A stretch of 64,000 bases of DNA from Pseudomonas sp. G2-4 (GCF_030064125.1 NZ_CP125957.1:5979001-6043000); one strand, 5' to 3'; positions 28,513 through 40,360 are shown, numbered from the stretch's first letter. Numbers and translations: made by a program. The notes: generated by a model not told the origin, from the letters alone.

Positions 28513-29225
28513 TCAATGCCCGCCCAGGTACGCGTTGCGCACCTCTTCGTTGACGAGCAACTCCTTGCCGGTGCCGGTCAGGCGGATTTCGCCGTTGACC
28601 ATCACATAGGCCCGGTCCGACAGCCTGAGAGCGTGGTTGGCATTCTGCTCGACCAGGAAGATGGTCATCCCGGTGGACGCCAGCTCACGCAGGGTTGAGA
28701 AGATCTGTTTCACCACGATCGGCGCCAACCCCAGGCTCGGCTCATCAAGCAGCAACAACTTCGGCCGGCTCATCAACGCCCGAGCGATGGCGAGCATCTG
28801 CTGCTCACCGCCGGACATGGTCATGGCCCGCTGGTTACGTCGCTCCTTGAGCCGCGGGAACAGCTCGAACATGCGCTGCATGTCTTCACCGGCGTGCTTG
28901 TCACCGATGGGGATGGTGCCCATTAGCAGGTTTTCCTCAACGGTCATGTCCGGGAATACCCGCCGCCCTTCCGGCGACTGCGCGATGCCATGGGACGCGA
29001 TGTAATGGGACGATTTGTGGGTGATGTCCACGCCCTGGTAAATGATCTGTCCGCTCGCGGCTCGCGGCTGGCCGAAAATCGACATCAGCAGCGTGGATTT
29101 GCCGGCACCGTTGGAGCCGATCAGGCTCACGGTCTCGCCTTCGCCAATGTGCAGCGAGACTTTCTTCAAGGCCTGGATCGGCCCGTAGAACACGTCCAGC
29201 TCCTTGAGTTCGAGGATAGGTCCAC

Positions 29226-29229
<4 letters not shown>
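28513..29229 (-). CDS. livF: branched-chain amino acid ABC transporter ATPase LivF
   Basis: ATPase of the high-affinity leucine/isoleucine/valine importer, 238 residues. Walker A is GSNGAGKST (about 38-46), the signature is MSGGEQQMLAIARALM, and Walker B is LLLLDEPSLGL. It is last in the livKHMGF operon, and its start overlaps the livG stop (ATGA). I recall the same operon as braCDEFG in P. aeruginosa. Confidence 0.95.
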
Positions 29230-30094
<865 letters not shown>

Positions 30095-30098
<4 letters not shown>

Positions 30099-31378
30099 GG
30101 CGCTACTCCTTTACGCGGCGTCACACCGGTACGGCTGATGCGAATCAGGCCGCGGGGGCGCCAGATCATCATCAACACCATCAGTATGCCGAACAGCAGC
30201 ACCCGGTATTCCGCGAAGCCGCGCAGCAGTTCCGGCGCCACGGTCAGCACGAAGGCCGCAATCACCACGCCGATGGTCGAGCCCATGCCGCCCAGCACCA
30301 CGATGGCGAGGATCAGGGCCGATTCGAAGAAGGTGAACGATGTCGGATTGACGAAGCCCTGGTAGGTGGCGAAGAACACACCGGCCAGGCCGGCCGTCGA
30401 GGCCCCGATGGTGAACGCCGAGAGCTTGACCAACACGTGGTTCAGGCCCATCGAGCGACAGGCGATTTCATCTTCGCGCAAGGCTTCCCAGGCGCGACCG
30501 ACCGGCATGCGGGTCAGGCGATGCTTGATGTACAACACGCCCAGCACGACAAGGAACAACACTGCGTAGATGAAGTAGTACTTCACGTCCGGGTTGTAGG
30601 TGAGGCCGAAAAACTCATGGAAGGGTATGCCGCCGTCCTTCGCTCTTTTACCGAACTCAAGGCCAAAGAAGGTGGGCAACGGCGCCGCCATGCCATTCGG
30701 GCCGCCCGTCAAGGACAGCCAGTTATTGAGGACCAGCCGGATGATTTCACCGAAACCCAGGGTCACGATTGCCAGGTAGTCACCGTGCAGGCGCAGCACC
30801 GGGAACCCGAGGATGCAGCCCGCCAGCCCCGCCGTGATCGCGGCCAATGGCAGCACCGTCCAGAAACCCAGCCCCAGGTATTGATAACCGAGTGCCAACC
30901 CATAGGCGCCAATGGCGTAGAACGCCACATAACCGAGGTCAAGCAGGCCCGCCAGCCCCACCACGATGTTCAACCCCAGGCCCAGCAAGACATAGATCAA
31001 CCCGAGGATGACCACGCCCAGAAGGTAGGAGTTGGAGAAAAACGGGAATACCACGGCAACGACAATCAGCACCGGGATGATCCAGCGCAACCGGGTCTTG
31101 TAATCAGGCGGCAGTACATGGACTCCCGAGCCGGTGCTTTCAAAACCCTCAAGGATTTTCAGGCCCTTGGGACTTTGCAGGAACAGGCTCAGGGCAAAGC
31201 GGCCAGCCATGACAATGGCGACAATCCACGCCACGCGGGTCGGTTGCAGGTTGAAGCCGTAGCCGTCCAGGACCACGCCGACAATCGGGCCGAACACAAT
31301 CAGGGCGACAAGGCCGGCGAGAATCGCATCAACCAGGCTTCTTTTGATATCAATGGTTTTTTTAGTGGTTGAAGACAT
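30095..31378 (-). CDS. livM: branched-chain amino acid ABC transporter permease LivM
   Basis: Inner-membrane permease, 427 residues, with many hydrophobic segments. The N-terminal ~110 residues form an extra domain with two or three membrane helices, as in Pseudomonas BraE/E. coli LivM. The core motif LAGLLDLGYVAFYAIGAYGLALG and the C-terminal GGMGSTIGVVIAAFVL are family features. Three bases separate it from livH. It forms the translocation path with LivH. Confidence 0.95.
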
Positions 31379-31381
31379 CGC

Positions 31382-32296
<915 letters not shown>

Positions 32297-32304
32297 AACG
32301 CAAT

Positions 32305-32346
32305 CTCACGCAGTGAGAACCTGCACACCCTTGAGTGTGCGGTTCT
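32305..32346 (-). promoter_or_regulatory. hairpins in the livK-livH gap
   Basis: A 12-base-pair stem with one bulge (AGAACC-GCACAC paired with GTGTGC-GGTTCT, loop CCTTGA) at 32316-32346 abuts a small CTCAC/GTGAG hairpin at 32305-32317, just before the livH start. No T-run follows, so it looks more like an mRNA-processing or attenuation structure than a full terminator. Confidence 0.5.
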
Positions 32347-32402
32347 TCTAAGGAAAATACAGATTTACGTCGGAGCAATGTCAGTCAGAACACTACATCC
32401 CT

Positions 32403-32492
32403 TGTGGAAGCTGGCCTGCCAGCGATAGCGGACAGACATTCAACAAAGATGTCGCCTGTCAGTCCGCCATCGCGAGCAAGCTCGCTCCCACA
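32403..32492. repeat. chimaeric REP pair
   Basis: The right arm is normal family B (CGCGAGCAAGCTCGCTCC), but the left arm reads GTGGAAGCTGGCCTGCCAGC followed by GATAGCGG, a different REP subtype. The arms are thus not complementary along their full length. Confidence 0.7.
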
Positions 32493-32520
32493 TGGGATCG
32501 GGGGATCTAGCCGATCGCGT

Positions 32521-33654
32521 TTATTTCTGTTTTTCCAACTGGTGGTATTTACCTTCCTTGTCCCACTCGTAAACCACGTAGTCGGAGACTTTCAGGTCGC
32601 CCTTGGCGTCCCACTCTTTCTTGCCCATTACGGTCTGGACCGAGTTGGCCTTGAGCCACTTGGCCGCGGCTTCGCCATCGTTTTTCTTGGCACCGTTGAA
32701 GGCCGCCGCGAGAGTCTGGACCGAAGCGTAGGCATACAGGGTGTAGCCTTCCGGCTCAGTACCTTTAGCGCGGAACGCGTCCACTACAGCCTTGCTGTCT
32801 GGCAGCAGGCGTGGGTCGGCACCGAAGGTCATCAGCACGCCGTCGACAAACTGCGGGCCGCCAGCGGTGGTGACCAGCTCATCGGTCACGATGCCGTCAT
32901 CGGACATGAACTTGACGTCTTTCAGGCCTTGCTCACGCAGTTGACGAACCAGGGGACCGGCTTCCGGATGCAGGCCGCCGAAGTAGACGACGTCGGCGCC
33001 GGCGCCGCGGATCTTGGTGACAATGGTGCTGAAGTCTTTCTCACCACGGGTCAGGCCTTCATACAGCACGGGCTTCACGCCACGCTTCTCGAGCTGGGCT
33101 TTGGTTGCATCCGCCAGGCCCTGACCGTAGGTATCCTTGTCGTGCAGCACGACGACTTTTTTACCCTTGAGCACGTCAACGATGTAGTCGCCGGCGACGA
33201 TGCCTTGCTGGTCGTCACGACCGCACATACGGAACATGGCACTCAAGCCGCGCTCGGTCACAGCAGGGTTGGTCGAGCCCGGGGTGATTGCAATGATGCC
33301 TGCTTCGTCGTAGATCTCGGAGGCCGGGATGGTCGACGAGGAGCAGAAGTGACCGACAACGCCCGCCACTTTCTGGTTGGTCAGGTCCTTGGCCACCGTA
33401 ACAGCCTGTTTCGGTTCACAGGCGTCATCGCCTTTGACCAGCAGGATTTTTTCCCCGTTCACGCCGCCCTTGGCATTGATCTCGTCTGCCGCGGCCTGTG
33501 CACCCTTCATGTACTGCTCGCCGAATGCCGCGTTGGCGCCTGTCATGGGACCCGCTACGCCGATCTTGATGTCGGCCTGAGCAAACGCAGAAACACCCAA
33601 CGCAGCAGCCACTGCGAGGGCCAGAAAGCCTTTCTTGTAAAACGTCTGGGACAT
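32521..33654 (-). CDS. livK: branched-chain amino acid-binding protein LivK/BraC
   Basis: Periplasmic binding protein of 377 residues. A signal peptide is visible (MSQTFYKKGFLALAVAAALGVSAFAQ, cleavage about 25). The mature part starts ADIKIGVAGPMTGANAAFGEQYMKGAQAAADEINAKGG, the classic Leu/Ile/Val-binding fold opening; the single disulfide cysteines expected near DACEPKQA and FRMCGRDDQQG are present. ATG 33654 gives the complete signal peptide, with GGAG about 9 bases upstream. A sigma-54 promoter lies 65 bases upstream. Confidence 0.95.
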   Translation of the reverse strand: MSQTFYKKGFLALAVAAALGVSAFAQADIKIGVAGPMTGANAAFGEQYMKGAQAAADEINAKGGVNGEKILLVKGDDACEPKQAVTVAKDLTNQKVAGVVGHFCSSSTIPASEIYDEAGIIAITPGSTNPAVTERGLSAMFRMCGRDDQQGIVAGDYIVDVLKGKKVVVLHDKDTYGQGLADATKAQLEKRGVKPVLYEGLTRGEKDFSTIVTKIRGAGADVVYFGGLHPEAGPLVRQLREQGLKDVKFMSDDGIVTDELVTTAGGPQFVDGVLMTFGADPRLLPDSKAVVDAFRAKGTEPEGYTLYAYASVQTLAAAFNGAKKNDGEAAAKWLKANSVQTVMGKKEWDAKGDLKVSDYVVYEWDKEGKYHQLEKQK

Positions 33655-33716
33655 GAGGTGGTGCTCCAAGGTTTTTTTTAGTTGGCACTGCGACTTCACT
33701 TTCACGCAGAAGCTAA

Positions 33717-33734
33717 GAGCAAGGGCCGTGCCAT
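33717..33734 (-). promoter_or_regulatory. sigma-54 (-24/-12) promoter of livK
   Basis: Read on the minus strand the sequence is TGGCACGGCCCTTGC, a near-consensus sigma-54 promoter with ten bases between GG and GC (plus-strand GC at 33719-33720, CC at 33731-33732). It is 65 bases from the livK start. Confidence 0.8.
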
Positions 33735-33805
33735 CGGTTTTTTATTCTGAGAAAAGTCGCTGCTTTATTGTTAATTCGACTGTTTCGGGCCCTTTTTCAT
33801 AGGGC

Positions 33806-33905
33806 GTGCAACCGTCTAAACCGCGCGAGGTACAACCTTTTTGTAGAACAGGTACAACCCTCAACGAGCCATCATTGCAACCGTCGTGCGAAACGGCGTG
33901 CAACC
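33806..33905. promoter_or_regulatory. iteron array upstream of livK promoter
   Basis: Five copies of (G/T)T(G/A)CAACC begin at 33806, 33830, 33852, 33875 (TTGCAACC) and 33898, spaced 24, 22, 23 and 23 bases, about two helical turns. Looser ACAACC copies follow near 33914 and 33958. The array lies 75-175 bases upstream of the -24 element on the minus strand, where an enhancer-binding activator would sit. The activator is unknown. Confidence 0.6.
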
Positions 33906-34025
33906 ATGCTGTAACAACCTACGCTACCTAACTGCACACTCCCGGTGCGCGACTGCTACAACCCGCACCATAACAGGCTAGCCGCTATGCCGGAAAACGC
34001 TGGCCCCGGTAACATTTACCAACAC

Positions 34026-35309
34026 TCAAATGACGATCCGCAGGCACTGGCCCGCGTGATACAGCGAAAAGCCCGCTTCATACAAGCAACTTCGCACCCC
34101 CGCCCCGACCAGTGGCTGCATCGGAGCAAAGGGGATCGGCAGCGCCTTGGCGTCACCGCGGCACAGGTAGTCGGCGAAGGCCTTGCCCACCACCGTACCG
34201 GTGGTCACGCCCCGGCCGTTGTAACCCGTCACCGCCACCAGACCGGGGGCCGGCTCGAACAGGCGCATCAGATGATCAGGCGTAAAGGCGATGCAACCGG
34301 TCCAGGTACATTCCCACTCCACCGGCTTGAGGTAGGGGAAATAGTGCTGCTGCACCCGATCGGCCCAAGCCTTGAGGAACCAGGTTGGCTTACGGTTGCC
34401 GTTGCCCAGGCTGCCCAGCAATAAACGGCCGTCCTTGTCCCGACGGATGCTGCTCAACACCTGGCGGGTGTCCCACGAACCTTGCCCACCCGGCAGAATG
34501 CGCCGCGCCGCCTCGTCGGTCAGCGGGGCGGAGGCGACTTGGTAGTAGTAGCCAGGAAAGAAGTTGCGTCGCAGCTCGGTCCAGTCACCCTCGGTGTAGG
34601 CATTGGAGGCGATCACCACCTGCTCGGCCAGTACCGAACCCTGGGCGGTCTGCACCGACCAACGCTGGCCCTGGCGCTCCAGGCGTGTCACCGGTGAATG
34701 GTCGAACAGTTGCCCCCCCAGATCCTGCGCGGCCTTGGCCAACCCGCTGGTGTAGGCCATCGGATTGAGCGTTCCGGCACGCCGATCGAGCAACGCCGCG
34801 GCGATTTTCGAGGTACCGGTGGCCTCGACGCAGGCCTGGCCGGTGAGCAACTCCACCGGGGCGCCTCGGCGTTTCCATTGTTCTTCGCGACTGCGCAGGT
34901 CCGCCTCGCCCCTGGCGTTATGGGCCATGTGCAAGGTGCCTTCGCGGCGCAACTGACAATCAATGTTGTATTTGTCGACGAGACTGAACACCAAGGCCGG
35001 CGCGGCGCCCAGCATGCGGTTGAGCTGGCTGCCCACCGCCTCGCCAAAGCCAGCCTCGATGTCGTCCGGCGGGATCCACAGGCCGGCGTTGACCAGGCCG
35101 ACGTTGCGGCCCGATCCCCCGTGCCCGGCCCGATGCGCTTCCAACACGGCAACCCGCTTGCCTTGTTCCAGCAAGTGCACCGCCGCCGACAGGCCGGTGA
35201 AGCCTGCGCCGATCACGCAGACATCGACGGTGACTTCCCCTGCGAGCGCAGTATTTTCAGGCCTTTGCGGCGTCAGACTTTCCCACAGACATTCTTCGCG
35301 TAACGGCAT
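34026..35309 (-). CDS. amaA: FAD-dependent amine/pipecolate oxidase (AmaA-like)
   Basis: A 427-residue DAO-type flavoenzyme. The FAD dinucleotide motif is VCVIGAGFTGLSAAVHLLEQGKRVAVLEAH (about 30-58), and a C-terminal FAD segment GLVAVTGYNGRGVTTGTVVGKAFADYL is present. The neighbouring aldehyde dehydrogenase and LysR gene reproduce the P. putida amaA-amaB-LysR arrangement. There AmaA oxidises L-pipecolate to piperideine-6-carboxylate in D-lysine catabolism. The sequence alone would also allow a gamma-glutamylputrescine oxidase (PuuB-like), so the symbol rests on context. Confidence 0.75.
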   Translation of the reverse strand: MPLREECLWESLTPQRPENTALAGEVTVDVCVIGAGFTGLSAAVHLLEQGKRVAVLEAHRAGHGGSGRNVGLVNAGLWIPPDDIEAGFGEAVGSQLNRMLGAAPALVFSLVDKYNIDCQLRREGTLHMAHNARGEADLRSREEQWKRRGAPVELLTGQACVEATGTSKIAAALLDRRAGTLNPMAYTSGLAKAAQDLGGQLFDHSPVTRLERQGQRWSVQTAQGSVLAEQVVIASNAYTEGDWTELRRNFFPGYYYQVASAPLTDEAARRILPGGQGSWDTRQVLSSIRRDKDGRLLLGSLGNGNRKPTWFLKAWADRVQQHYFPYLKPVEWECTWTGCIAFTPDHLMRLFEPAPGLVAVTGYNGRGVTTGTVVGKAFADYLCRGDAKALPIPFAPMQPLVGAGVRSCLYEAGFSLYHAGQCLRIVI

Positions 35310-35350
35310 TGCAGACTCCGGAAATGAAACCCAACCATCACACTATTTAA

Positions 35351-35440
35351 TGTGGGAGCGAGCTTGCTCGCGATAGCGGTTCTCCAGTCACTGCCCTGTT
35401 GAATGTTCCGCCGTCATCGCGAGCAAGCTCGCTCCCACAA
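35351..35440. repeat. REP pair (REPIN), family B, between amaB and amaA
   Basis: Family-B arms in the gap between two probably co-transcribed genes. Confidence 0.9.
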
Positions 35441-35477
35441 GGGATCTTCACGAATCGAAAATCCGACCCAAGCGACC

Positions 35478-36968
35478 TCAGTCGAAGGTAATCCCCTGCG
35501 CCAACGGCAACTCCAGGGAGTAGTTCACGGTGTTGGTCTGGCGGCGCATGTAGCCGCGCCAGGCGTCGGAGCCGGATTCGCGACCACCGCCGGTTTCTTT
35601 CTCGCCACCGAACGCGCCGCCGATTTCCGCGCCGCTCGGGCCGATATTGACGTTGGCGATGCCGCAGTCGCTGCCCACCGCCGACATGAACTGCTCGGCT
35701 TCACGCACGTCGGTGGTGAAGATGCAGGACGACAGGCCCTGGGGTACCGAGTTGTTCAGGTGCAGGGCTTCGCTGAAGTCCTTGTAGCCAACCACGTAGA
35801 GAATCGGAGCAAAGGTTTCGTGGCGCACGACGTCGCTCTGCTCTGGCATCTCGACGATGGCCGGCGAGACGTAATAGGCATTCGGGAACTGATCTTCGAG
35901 CTGGCGCTTGCCGCCGAACACTCGCCCGCCTTCGCTCAGGGCCTGCTCCAAGGCATCCTGCATGTTGTCGAAGCTGTGTTTATCGATCAACGGCCCGACC
36001 AGGTTGCCTTCCAGCGGATGGCCGATGCGCACTTTCGAATAGGCGGCCTTGAGGCGGGTGACGATCTCTTCCTTCACCGATTCATGGGCGATCAGGCGGC
36101 GCAGGGTGGTGCAACGCTGGCCGGCGGTGCCGACGGCGCTGAACAGGATGGCGCGCACGGCCATGTCCAGATCGGCGCTAGGGGCCAGGATCATCGCGTT
36201 GTTGCCGCCCAGTTCCAGAATGCTGCGGGCAAAGCGCGCAGCGACTTTCGGCGCCACTTCGCGGCCCATGCGGGTGCTGCCGGTGGCGCTGATCAATGCC
36301 ACACGCGGGTCATCCACCAACGCTTCACCGGCATCACGACCGCCAATGATGACTTGGCTCAGGTACGGAGGCGCATCGCTGAAATTCTTCAGCACGCGTT
36401 CGAACAGCGCCTGGCAAGCCAGGGCGGTGAGTGGAGTTTTTTCCGAGGGTTTCCAGATCACCGCGTTGCCGCATACCAGGGCCAGCGTGGTGTTCCAGGC
36501 CCAGACCGCCACGGGGAAGTTGAAGGCACTGATCACCCCGACCACGCCCAGCGGATGCCAGGACTCACGCATGTGGTGGCCCGGACGCTCGGAGGCGATG
36601 GTCAGGCCGTACAGCTGGCGGGACAAGCCGACGGCGAAATCGCAGATGTCGATCATCTCTTGCACTTCACCCAGGCCTTCCTGGGTGATCTTGCCGGCTT
36701 CCCACGACACCAGTTCGCCGAGATCGGCTTTGTACTCGCGCAACAGGTCGCCGAACTGACGTACCAGTTCGCCGCGACGCGGGGCCGGTACGTTACGCCA
36801 CAGGTCGAAGGCGTGTTCGGCACGGCTGACCTGCTGCTCGACCTCGGCGGCACCTTCCCAGTTCACGGCACCGATGCGGCTGCCATCAATGGGTGAGTGC
36901 ACCGGCTCAGTGCCGTTCTGGTACAGGGCCGGGCTGACGCCCAGACGATCAAGCAATGCAGCAACCAT
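35478..36968 (-). CDS. amaB: aldehyde dehydrogenase family 7, AmaB-like
   Basis: NAD-dependent aldehyde dehydrogenase of 496 residues resembling the antiquitin/ALDH7 group. The catalytic Glu lies in ILELGGNNAMI (about 260), the nucleophilic Cys in GTAGQRCTTLRRL (about 296), and the cofactor region in ISATGSTRMGREVAPKVA. P. putida AmaB oxidises piperideine-6-carboxylate (aminoadipate semialdehyde) to L-2-aminoadipate, the step after AmaA. ATG 36968 is preferred over the ATG at 36983; both give plausible proteins. Confidence 0.85.
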   Translation of the reverse strand: MVAALLDRLGVSPALYQNGTEPVHSPIDGSRIGAVNWEGAAEVEQQVSRAEHAFDLWRNVPAPRRGELVRQFGDLLREYKADLGELVSWEAGKITQEGLGEVQEMIDICDFAVGLSRQLYGLTIASERPGHHMRESWHPLGVVGVISAFNFPVAVWAWNTTLALVCGNAVIWKPSEKTPLTALACQALFERVLKNFSDAPPYLSQVIIGGRDAGEALVDDPRVALISATGSTRMGREVAPKVAARFARSILELGGNNAMILAPSADLDMAVRAILFSAVGTAGQRCTTLRRLIAHESVKEEIVTRLKAAYSKVRIGHPLEGNLVGPLIDKHSFDNMQDALEQALSEGGRVFGGKRQLEDQFPNAYYVSPAIVEMPEQSDVVRHETFAPILYVVGYKDFSEALHLNNSVPQGLSSCIFTTDVREAEQFMSAVGSDCGIANVNIGPSGAEIGGAFGGEKETGGGRESGSDAWRGYMRRQTNTVNYSLELPLAQGITFD

Positions 36969-37146
36969 GGGGAATTTCCTCAAGCAAAAGACAAAGGATT
37001 GGCAACCGGACGATCACGGCTGATCAGGCCTGTAGTTGTAGCTGGCCTGAGTCTTGTCAACAAACGACCTTTAAGCGAGATATCATTCCGTTTATTCATG
37101 CTGCCCATGACCGGTTAAGCAGAGCGACAAGAAATAGGGCCTCATC

Positions 37147-38055
37147 ATGCTCAATAAACGCTATTTGCCGTCGATCACGGCGCTGCAGTGCTTCGAGGCG
37201 GTGACCCGTCACCTGAGCTTCACCCGCGCCGCCGAAGAGCTGAACCTGACCCAGAGCGCGGTCAGCAAACAGGTCGCGCAACTGGAGGAACTACTGCAGC
37301 ACCTGCTATTTCGGCGCGTGCGCCGACGCTTGCAGCTGACACCAGCGGGGGATTTGTACTTGGGAGAGGTCCGAAAGATCCTTACGCAGGTGGAAATGTC
37401 CACCCACTACCTGCGCTCCTACGGTGGCGACACCGAGGTCCTACGGGTCTCCACACCTCCGACCTTCGGGGCGCGCTGGCTGGTTCCACGGTTGAAGGGC
37501 TGGCGCCTGCGGCATCCGACGATTCATCTGGACCTGTGCAGTGAACAGGAGGCCGACGACTTGCTGCAAGGGCGCAGCGACCTGGCGTTCTACTTCGGCC
37601 AAGGCTCGCGGGCCGGCACCGAGTCCCTGAAGCTGTTCGGCGAAGAACTGGTGCCGGTGTGCGCCCCGGGCAGCCTGCCGGACCAGCCCTTCACCGAGCC
37701 GACGCAACTGGCCGACCTGGTGTTGCTGCAGAACGCGTCGCGCCCCCAAGCCTGGCACGACTGGTTCGCCAGCCAGGGCTACCACACCGAACACAGCTAC
37801 CACGGGCCGCGCTTCGAAACCTTCTACATGTGCATCCGCGCCGCCCAGGTCGGCTGCGGCGTGGCCCTGTTGCCACGGTTTCTGGTGGAGGAAGAACTGG
37901 CCGATGGCAAGCTGGTCATCCCCTGGCAGCATGCAATGCCGAGCACCGACGCTTACTACCTGGCCTACCCCGAACACTCGGCGGAAGTGCCCAAGGTGCG
38001 GCTTTTTGTGGAGTGGATGCTGGGGCAGATCGAGAGCCCTGATACGCCGCAGTAG
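37147..38055 (+). CDS. LysR-family transcriptional regulator
   Basis: A 302-residue LysR regulator, divergent from amaB. The N-terminal helix-turn-helix (about 8-65) includes [45 protein letters not shown], followed by a periplasmic-binding-like effector domain ([28 protein letters not shown]). The form resembles the GcvA branch. It probably controls amaAB in response to a lysine-pathway intermediate; this is inferred from position only. The 178-base gap to amaB should hold both promoters. Confidence 0.88.
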   Translation: MLNKRYLPSITALQCFEAVTRHLSFTRAAEELNLTQSAVSKQVAQLEELLQHLLFRRVRRRLQLTPAGDLYLGEVRKILTQVEMSTHYLRSYGGDTEVLRVSTPPTFGARWLVPRLKGWRLRHPTIHLDLCSEQEADDLLQGRSDLAFYFGQGSRAGTESLKLFGEELVPVCAPGSLPDQPFTEPTQLADLVLLQNASRPQAWHDWFASQGYHTEHSYHGPRFETFYMCIRAAQVGCGVALLPRFLVEEELADGKLVIPWQHAMPSTDAYYLAYPEHSAEVPKVRLFVEWMLGQIESPDTPQ

Positions 38056-38074
38056 CAGTAGCCAGCACCAAACC

Positions 38075-38168
38075 CTGTGGCGAGGGAGCTTGCTCCCGCT
38101 GGGGCGCGAAGCGGCCCTGTTTCTAGGCGGGCGCTGCGCACCCGAGCGGGAGCAAGCTCCCTCGCCAC
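38075..38168. repeat. REP pair (REPIN), family A
   Basis: Family-A arms between the LysR gene and pncB, ending about 120 bases before pncB. Confidence 0.9.
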
Positions 38169-38290
38169 AAAGGCCTGTGAACACTAAAAAATCACTGGCA
38201 ATACCCACCCAGGTTATGCGCCACTACCCTCTTCACCTAAAACCGCCGCACCCCGCCGCCCACCCAGCGGCTTGCCTGGAGATTCCCGTT

Positions 38291-39517
38291 ATGAGCGAGA
38301 GTGTGTTTGCCGATCGTATCGTGCAGAACCTGCTCGACACCGACTTCTATAAACTGACGATGATGCAGGCGGTGCTGCACAACTACCCCAACGTCGAAGT
38401 CGAATGGGAATTTCGCTGCCGCAACAGCGAGGACCTGCGGCCGTATCTGGCGGAGATCCGCTTTCAGATCGAACGCCTGGCGGAGTTGAACCTGAGCGCC
38501 GACCAGTTGGGGTTCCTGGAGCGCATCAGCTTTCTCAAGCCGGACTTCCTGCGCTTTCTGGGCCTTTTCCGCTTCAACCTGCGCTACGTTCACACTGGCA
38601 TCGACAACGGCGAGCTGTTCATCCGCCTGCGCGGGCCGTGGCTGCATGTGATTCTGTTCGAAGTGCCGTTGCTGGCCATTGTCAGCGAAGTGCGCAATCG
38701 CTATCGCTACCGTGAAATTGTCTTGGAACAGGCGCGGGAACAGTTGTATCGCAAGTTCGACTGGCTGAGCGCCAACGCCAGCGCCGATGAATTGTCCGAA
38801 CTGCAGGTAGCGGACTTCGGCACCCGTCGGCGGTTTTCCTACCGGGTCCAGGAAGAAGTGGTGAACGTGCTCAAGCACGACTTCCCCGGGCGTTTTGTCG
38901 GCACCAGCAATGTCCACCTGTCCCGGGAGCTGGACATGAAGCCCTTGGGCACCATGGCCCATGAATGGATCATGGCCCACCAGCAACTGGGCCCACGGCT
39001 GATTGACAGCCAGATCGCCGCCCTCGACTGCTGGGTGCGCGAGTACCGGGGCCTGCTAGGGATCGCGCTGACCGACTGCATTACCATGGACGCTTTCCTG
39101 AAGGACTTCGATCTGTTCTTCGCCAAGCTGTTCGACGGTTTGCGCCATGACTCCGGTGACCCGATCATCTGGGCCGAAAAAGCCATCGCTCACTATCACA
39201 AGCTCGGGATCGACCCGATGAGCAAGACCCTGGTCTTCTCCGACAGCCTGACTTTGCCCAAATGCCTGGAGATTTTTCGGGCCTTGCGTGGTCGCATTAA
39301 TGTCAGCTTCGGTATTGGCACCAACCTGACGTGTGACATTCCGGGTGTAGAGCCCATGAGCATCGTGCTTAAAATGATCAGCTGTGACGGGCAACCCGTG
39401 GCCAAGATTTCAGACGAGCCCGGCAAGACCCATTGCAAGGACCCGAATTTCGTCGCCTACATGCGACACGTGTTCCAAGTACCTGCCGCCCTTTCTGACA
39501 CATCAAGCAAGGAGTGA
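38291..39517 (+). CDS. pncB: nicotinate phosphoribosyltransferase PncB
   Basis: NAD salvage enzyme that converts nicotinate and PRPP to nicotinate mononucleotide; 408 residues, standard length. Family hallmarks are [15 protein letters not shown] (substrate binding, about 11-25), [13 protein letters not shown] EWEFRCRN, the catalytic-His region [28 protein letters not shown], and [10 protein letters not shown] near the C-terminus. The frame is open far upstream, but ATG 38291 gives the normal N-terminus. nadE follows after 4 bases, so the two salvage steps are coupled. Confidence 0.95.
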   Translation: MSESVFADRIVQNLLDTDFYKLTMMQAVLHNYPNVEVEWEFRCRNSEDLRPYLAEIRFQIERLAELNLSADQLGFLERISFLKPDFLRFLGLFRFNLRYVHTGIDNGELFIRLRGPWLHVILFEVPLLAIVSEVRNRYRYREIVLEQAREQLYRKFDWLSANASADELSELQVADFGTRRRFSYRVQEEVVNVLKHDFPGRFVGTSNVHLSRELDMKPLGTMAHEWIMAHQQLGPRLIDSQIAALDCWVREYRGLLGIALTDCITMDAFLKDFDLFFAKLFDGLRHDSGDPIIWAEKAIAHYHKLGIDPMSKTLVFSDSLTLPKCLEIFRALRGRINVSFGIGTNLTCDIPGVEPMSIVLKMISCDGQPVAKISDEPGKTHCKDPNFVAYMRHVFQVPAALSDTSSKE

Positions 39518-39521
39518 ATTC

Positions 39522-40349
39522 ATGCAAGCCGTACAGCGTGAGATTGCTGAACAGCTCAAGGTCCAGCCACCGTTCGCCGATGACGCCGCCCTCAAGGCCG
39601 ACATCGCCCGCCGGGTGAGCTTTATTCAGGATTGCCTGGTCAACTCCGGGCTCAAGACCCTCGTACTGGGCATCAGTGGCGGGGTCGACTCGTTGACCGC
39701 CGGCCTCCTGGCCCAGCGCGCCATGCGCGAGCTACGGGAGAAAACCGGTAACGCGGCCTACAAGTTCATCGCCGTGCGCTTACCGTACGAAACCCAGTTC
39801 GACGAACATGACGCACAAGCCAGTGTGGACTTCATCGAACCGGACGAGCGCCATACCGTCAACATCGGCCCGGCGGTCAAGGCACTGGCCAACGAGGTCC
39901 TGGCGTTCGAAGGCAAGGCGCCGGGCATGCGGGATTTCGTGGTGGGCAATACCAAGGCGCGGATGCGCATGGTGGCGCAGTACACCATCGCGGGCGCCGA
40001 GCAGGGCCTGGTGATCGGCACCGATCACGCGGCCGAAGCCGTGATGGGTTTCTTCACCAAGTTCGGTGACGGCGCCTGCGACCTGGCCCCGCTGAGCGGC
40101 CTGGTGAAAAGCCAGGTCCGCGCCATCGCCCGGGATTTCGGCGCGCCGGAATCACTGGTGGAAAAAGTCCCCACCGCCGACCTCGAAGACCTGTCCCCCG
40201 GCAAACCCGACGAAGCCGCCCACGGCGTGACCTACGGCGAGATCGATGCCTTCCTGCACGGCAAGACGATCCGCGAAGAAGCAGCCCGAATCATCTGCGA
40301 CACCTACCGCAAGACCGAGCACAAGCGGGTGATGCCGTACGCCCCGTGA
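39522..40349 (+). CDS. nadE: ammonia-dependent NAD+ synthetase NadE
   Basis: Last step of NAD synthesis, amidating deamido-NAD with ammonia and ATP; 275 residues. The ATP pyrophosphatase P-loop is [17 protein letters not shown] (SGGxDS). Other conserved parts are [42 protein letters not shown] and [16 protein letters not shown]. No glutaminase domain is present, so free ammonia is used. AAGGAG precedes ATG 39522. Paired with pncB. Confidence 0.96.
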   Translation: MQAVQREIAEQLKVQPPFADDAALKADIARRVSFIQDCLVNSGLKTLVLGISGGVDSLTAGLLAQRAMRELREKTGNAAYKFIAVRLPYETQFDEHDAQASVDFIEPDERHTVNIGPAVKALANEVLAFEGKAPGMRDFVVGNTKARMRMVAQYTIAGAEQGLVIGTDHAAEAVMGFFTKFGDGACDLAPLSGLVKSQVRAIARDFGAPESLVEKVPTADLEDLSPGKPDEAAHGVTYGEIDAFLHGKTIREEAARIICDTYRKTEHKRVMPYAP

Positions 40350-40360
40350 TGGGCAAATCC

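Noticed and set aside
33945..34424. 159-codon plus-strand frame downstream of the livK iterons
   Set aside because: Overlaps the 3' end of the amaA gene on the other strand and has no recognisable family.
35403..36896. 497-codon open frame on the plus strand
   Set aside because: Antisense to the amaB aldehyde dehydrogenase and begins inside a REP arm.
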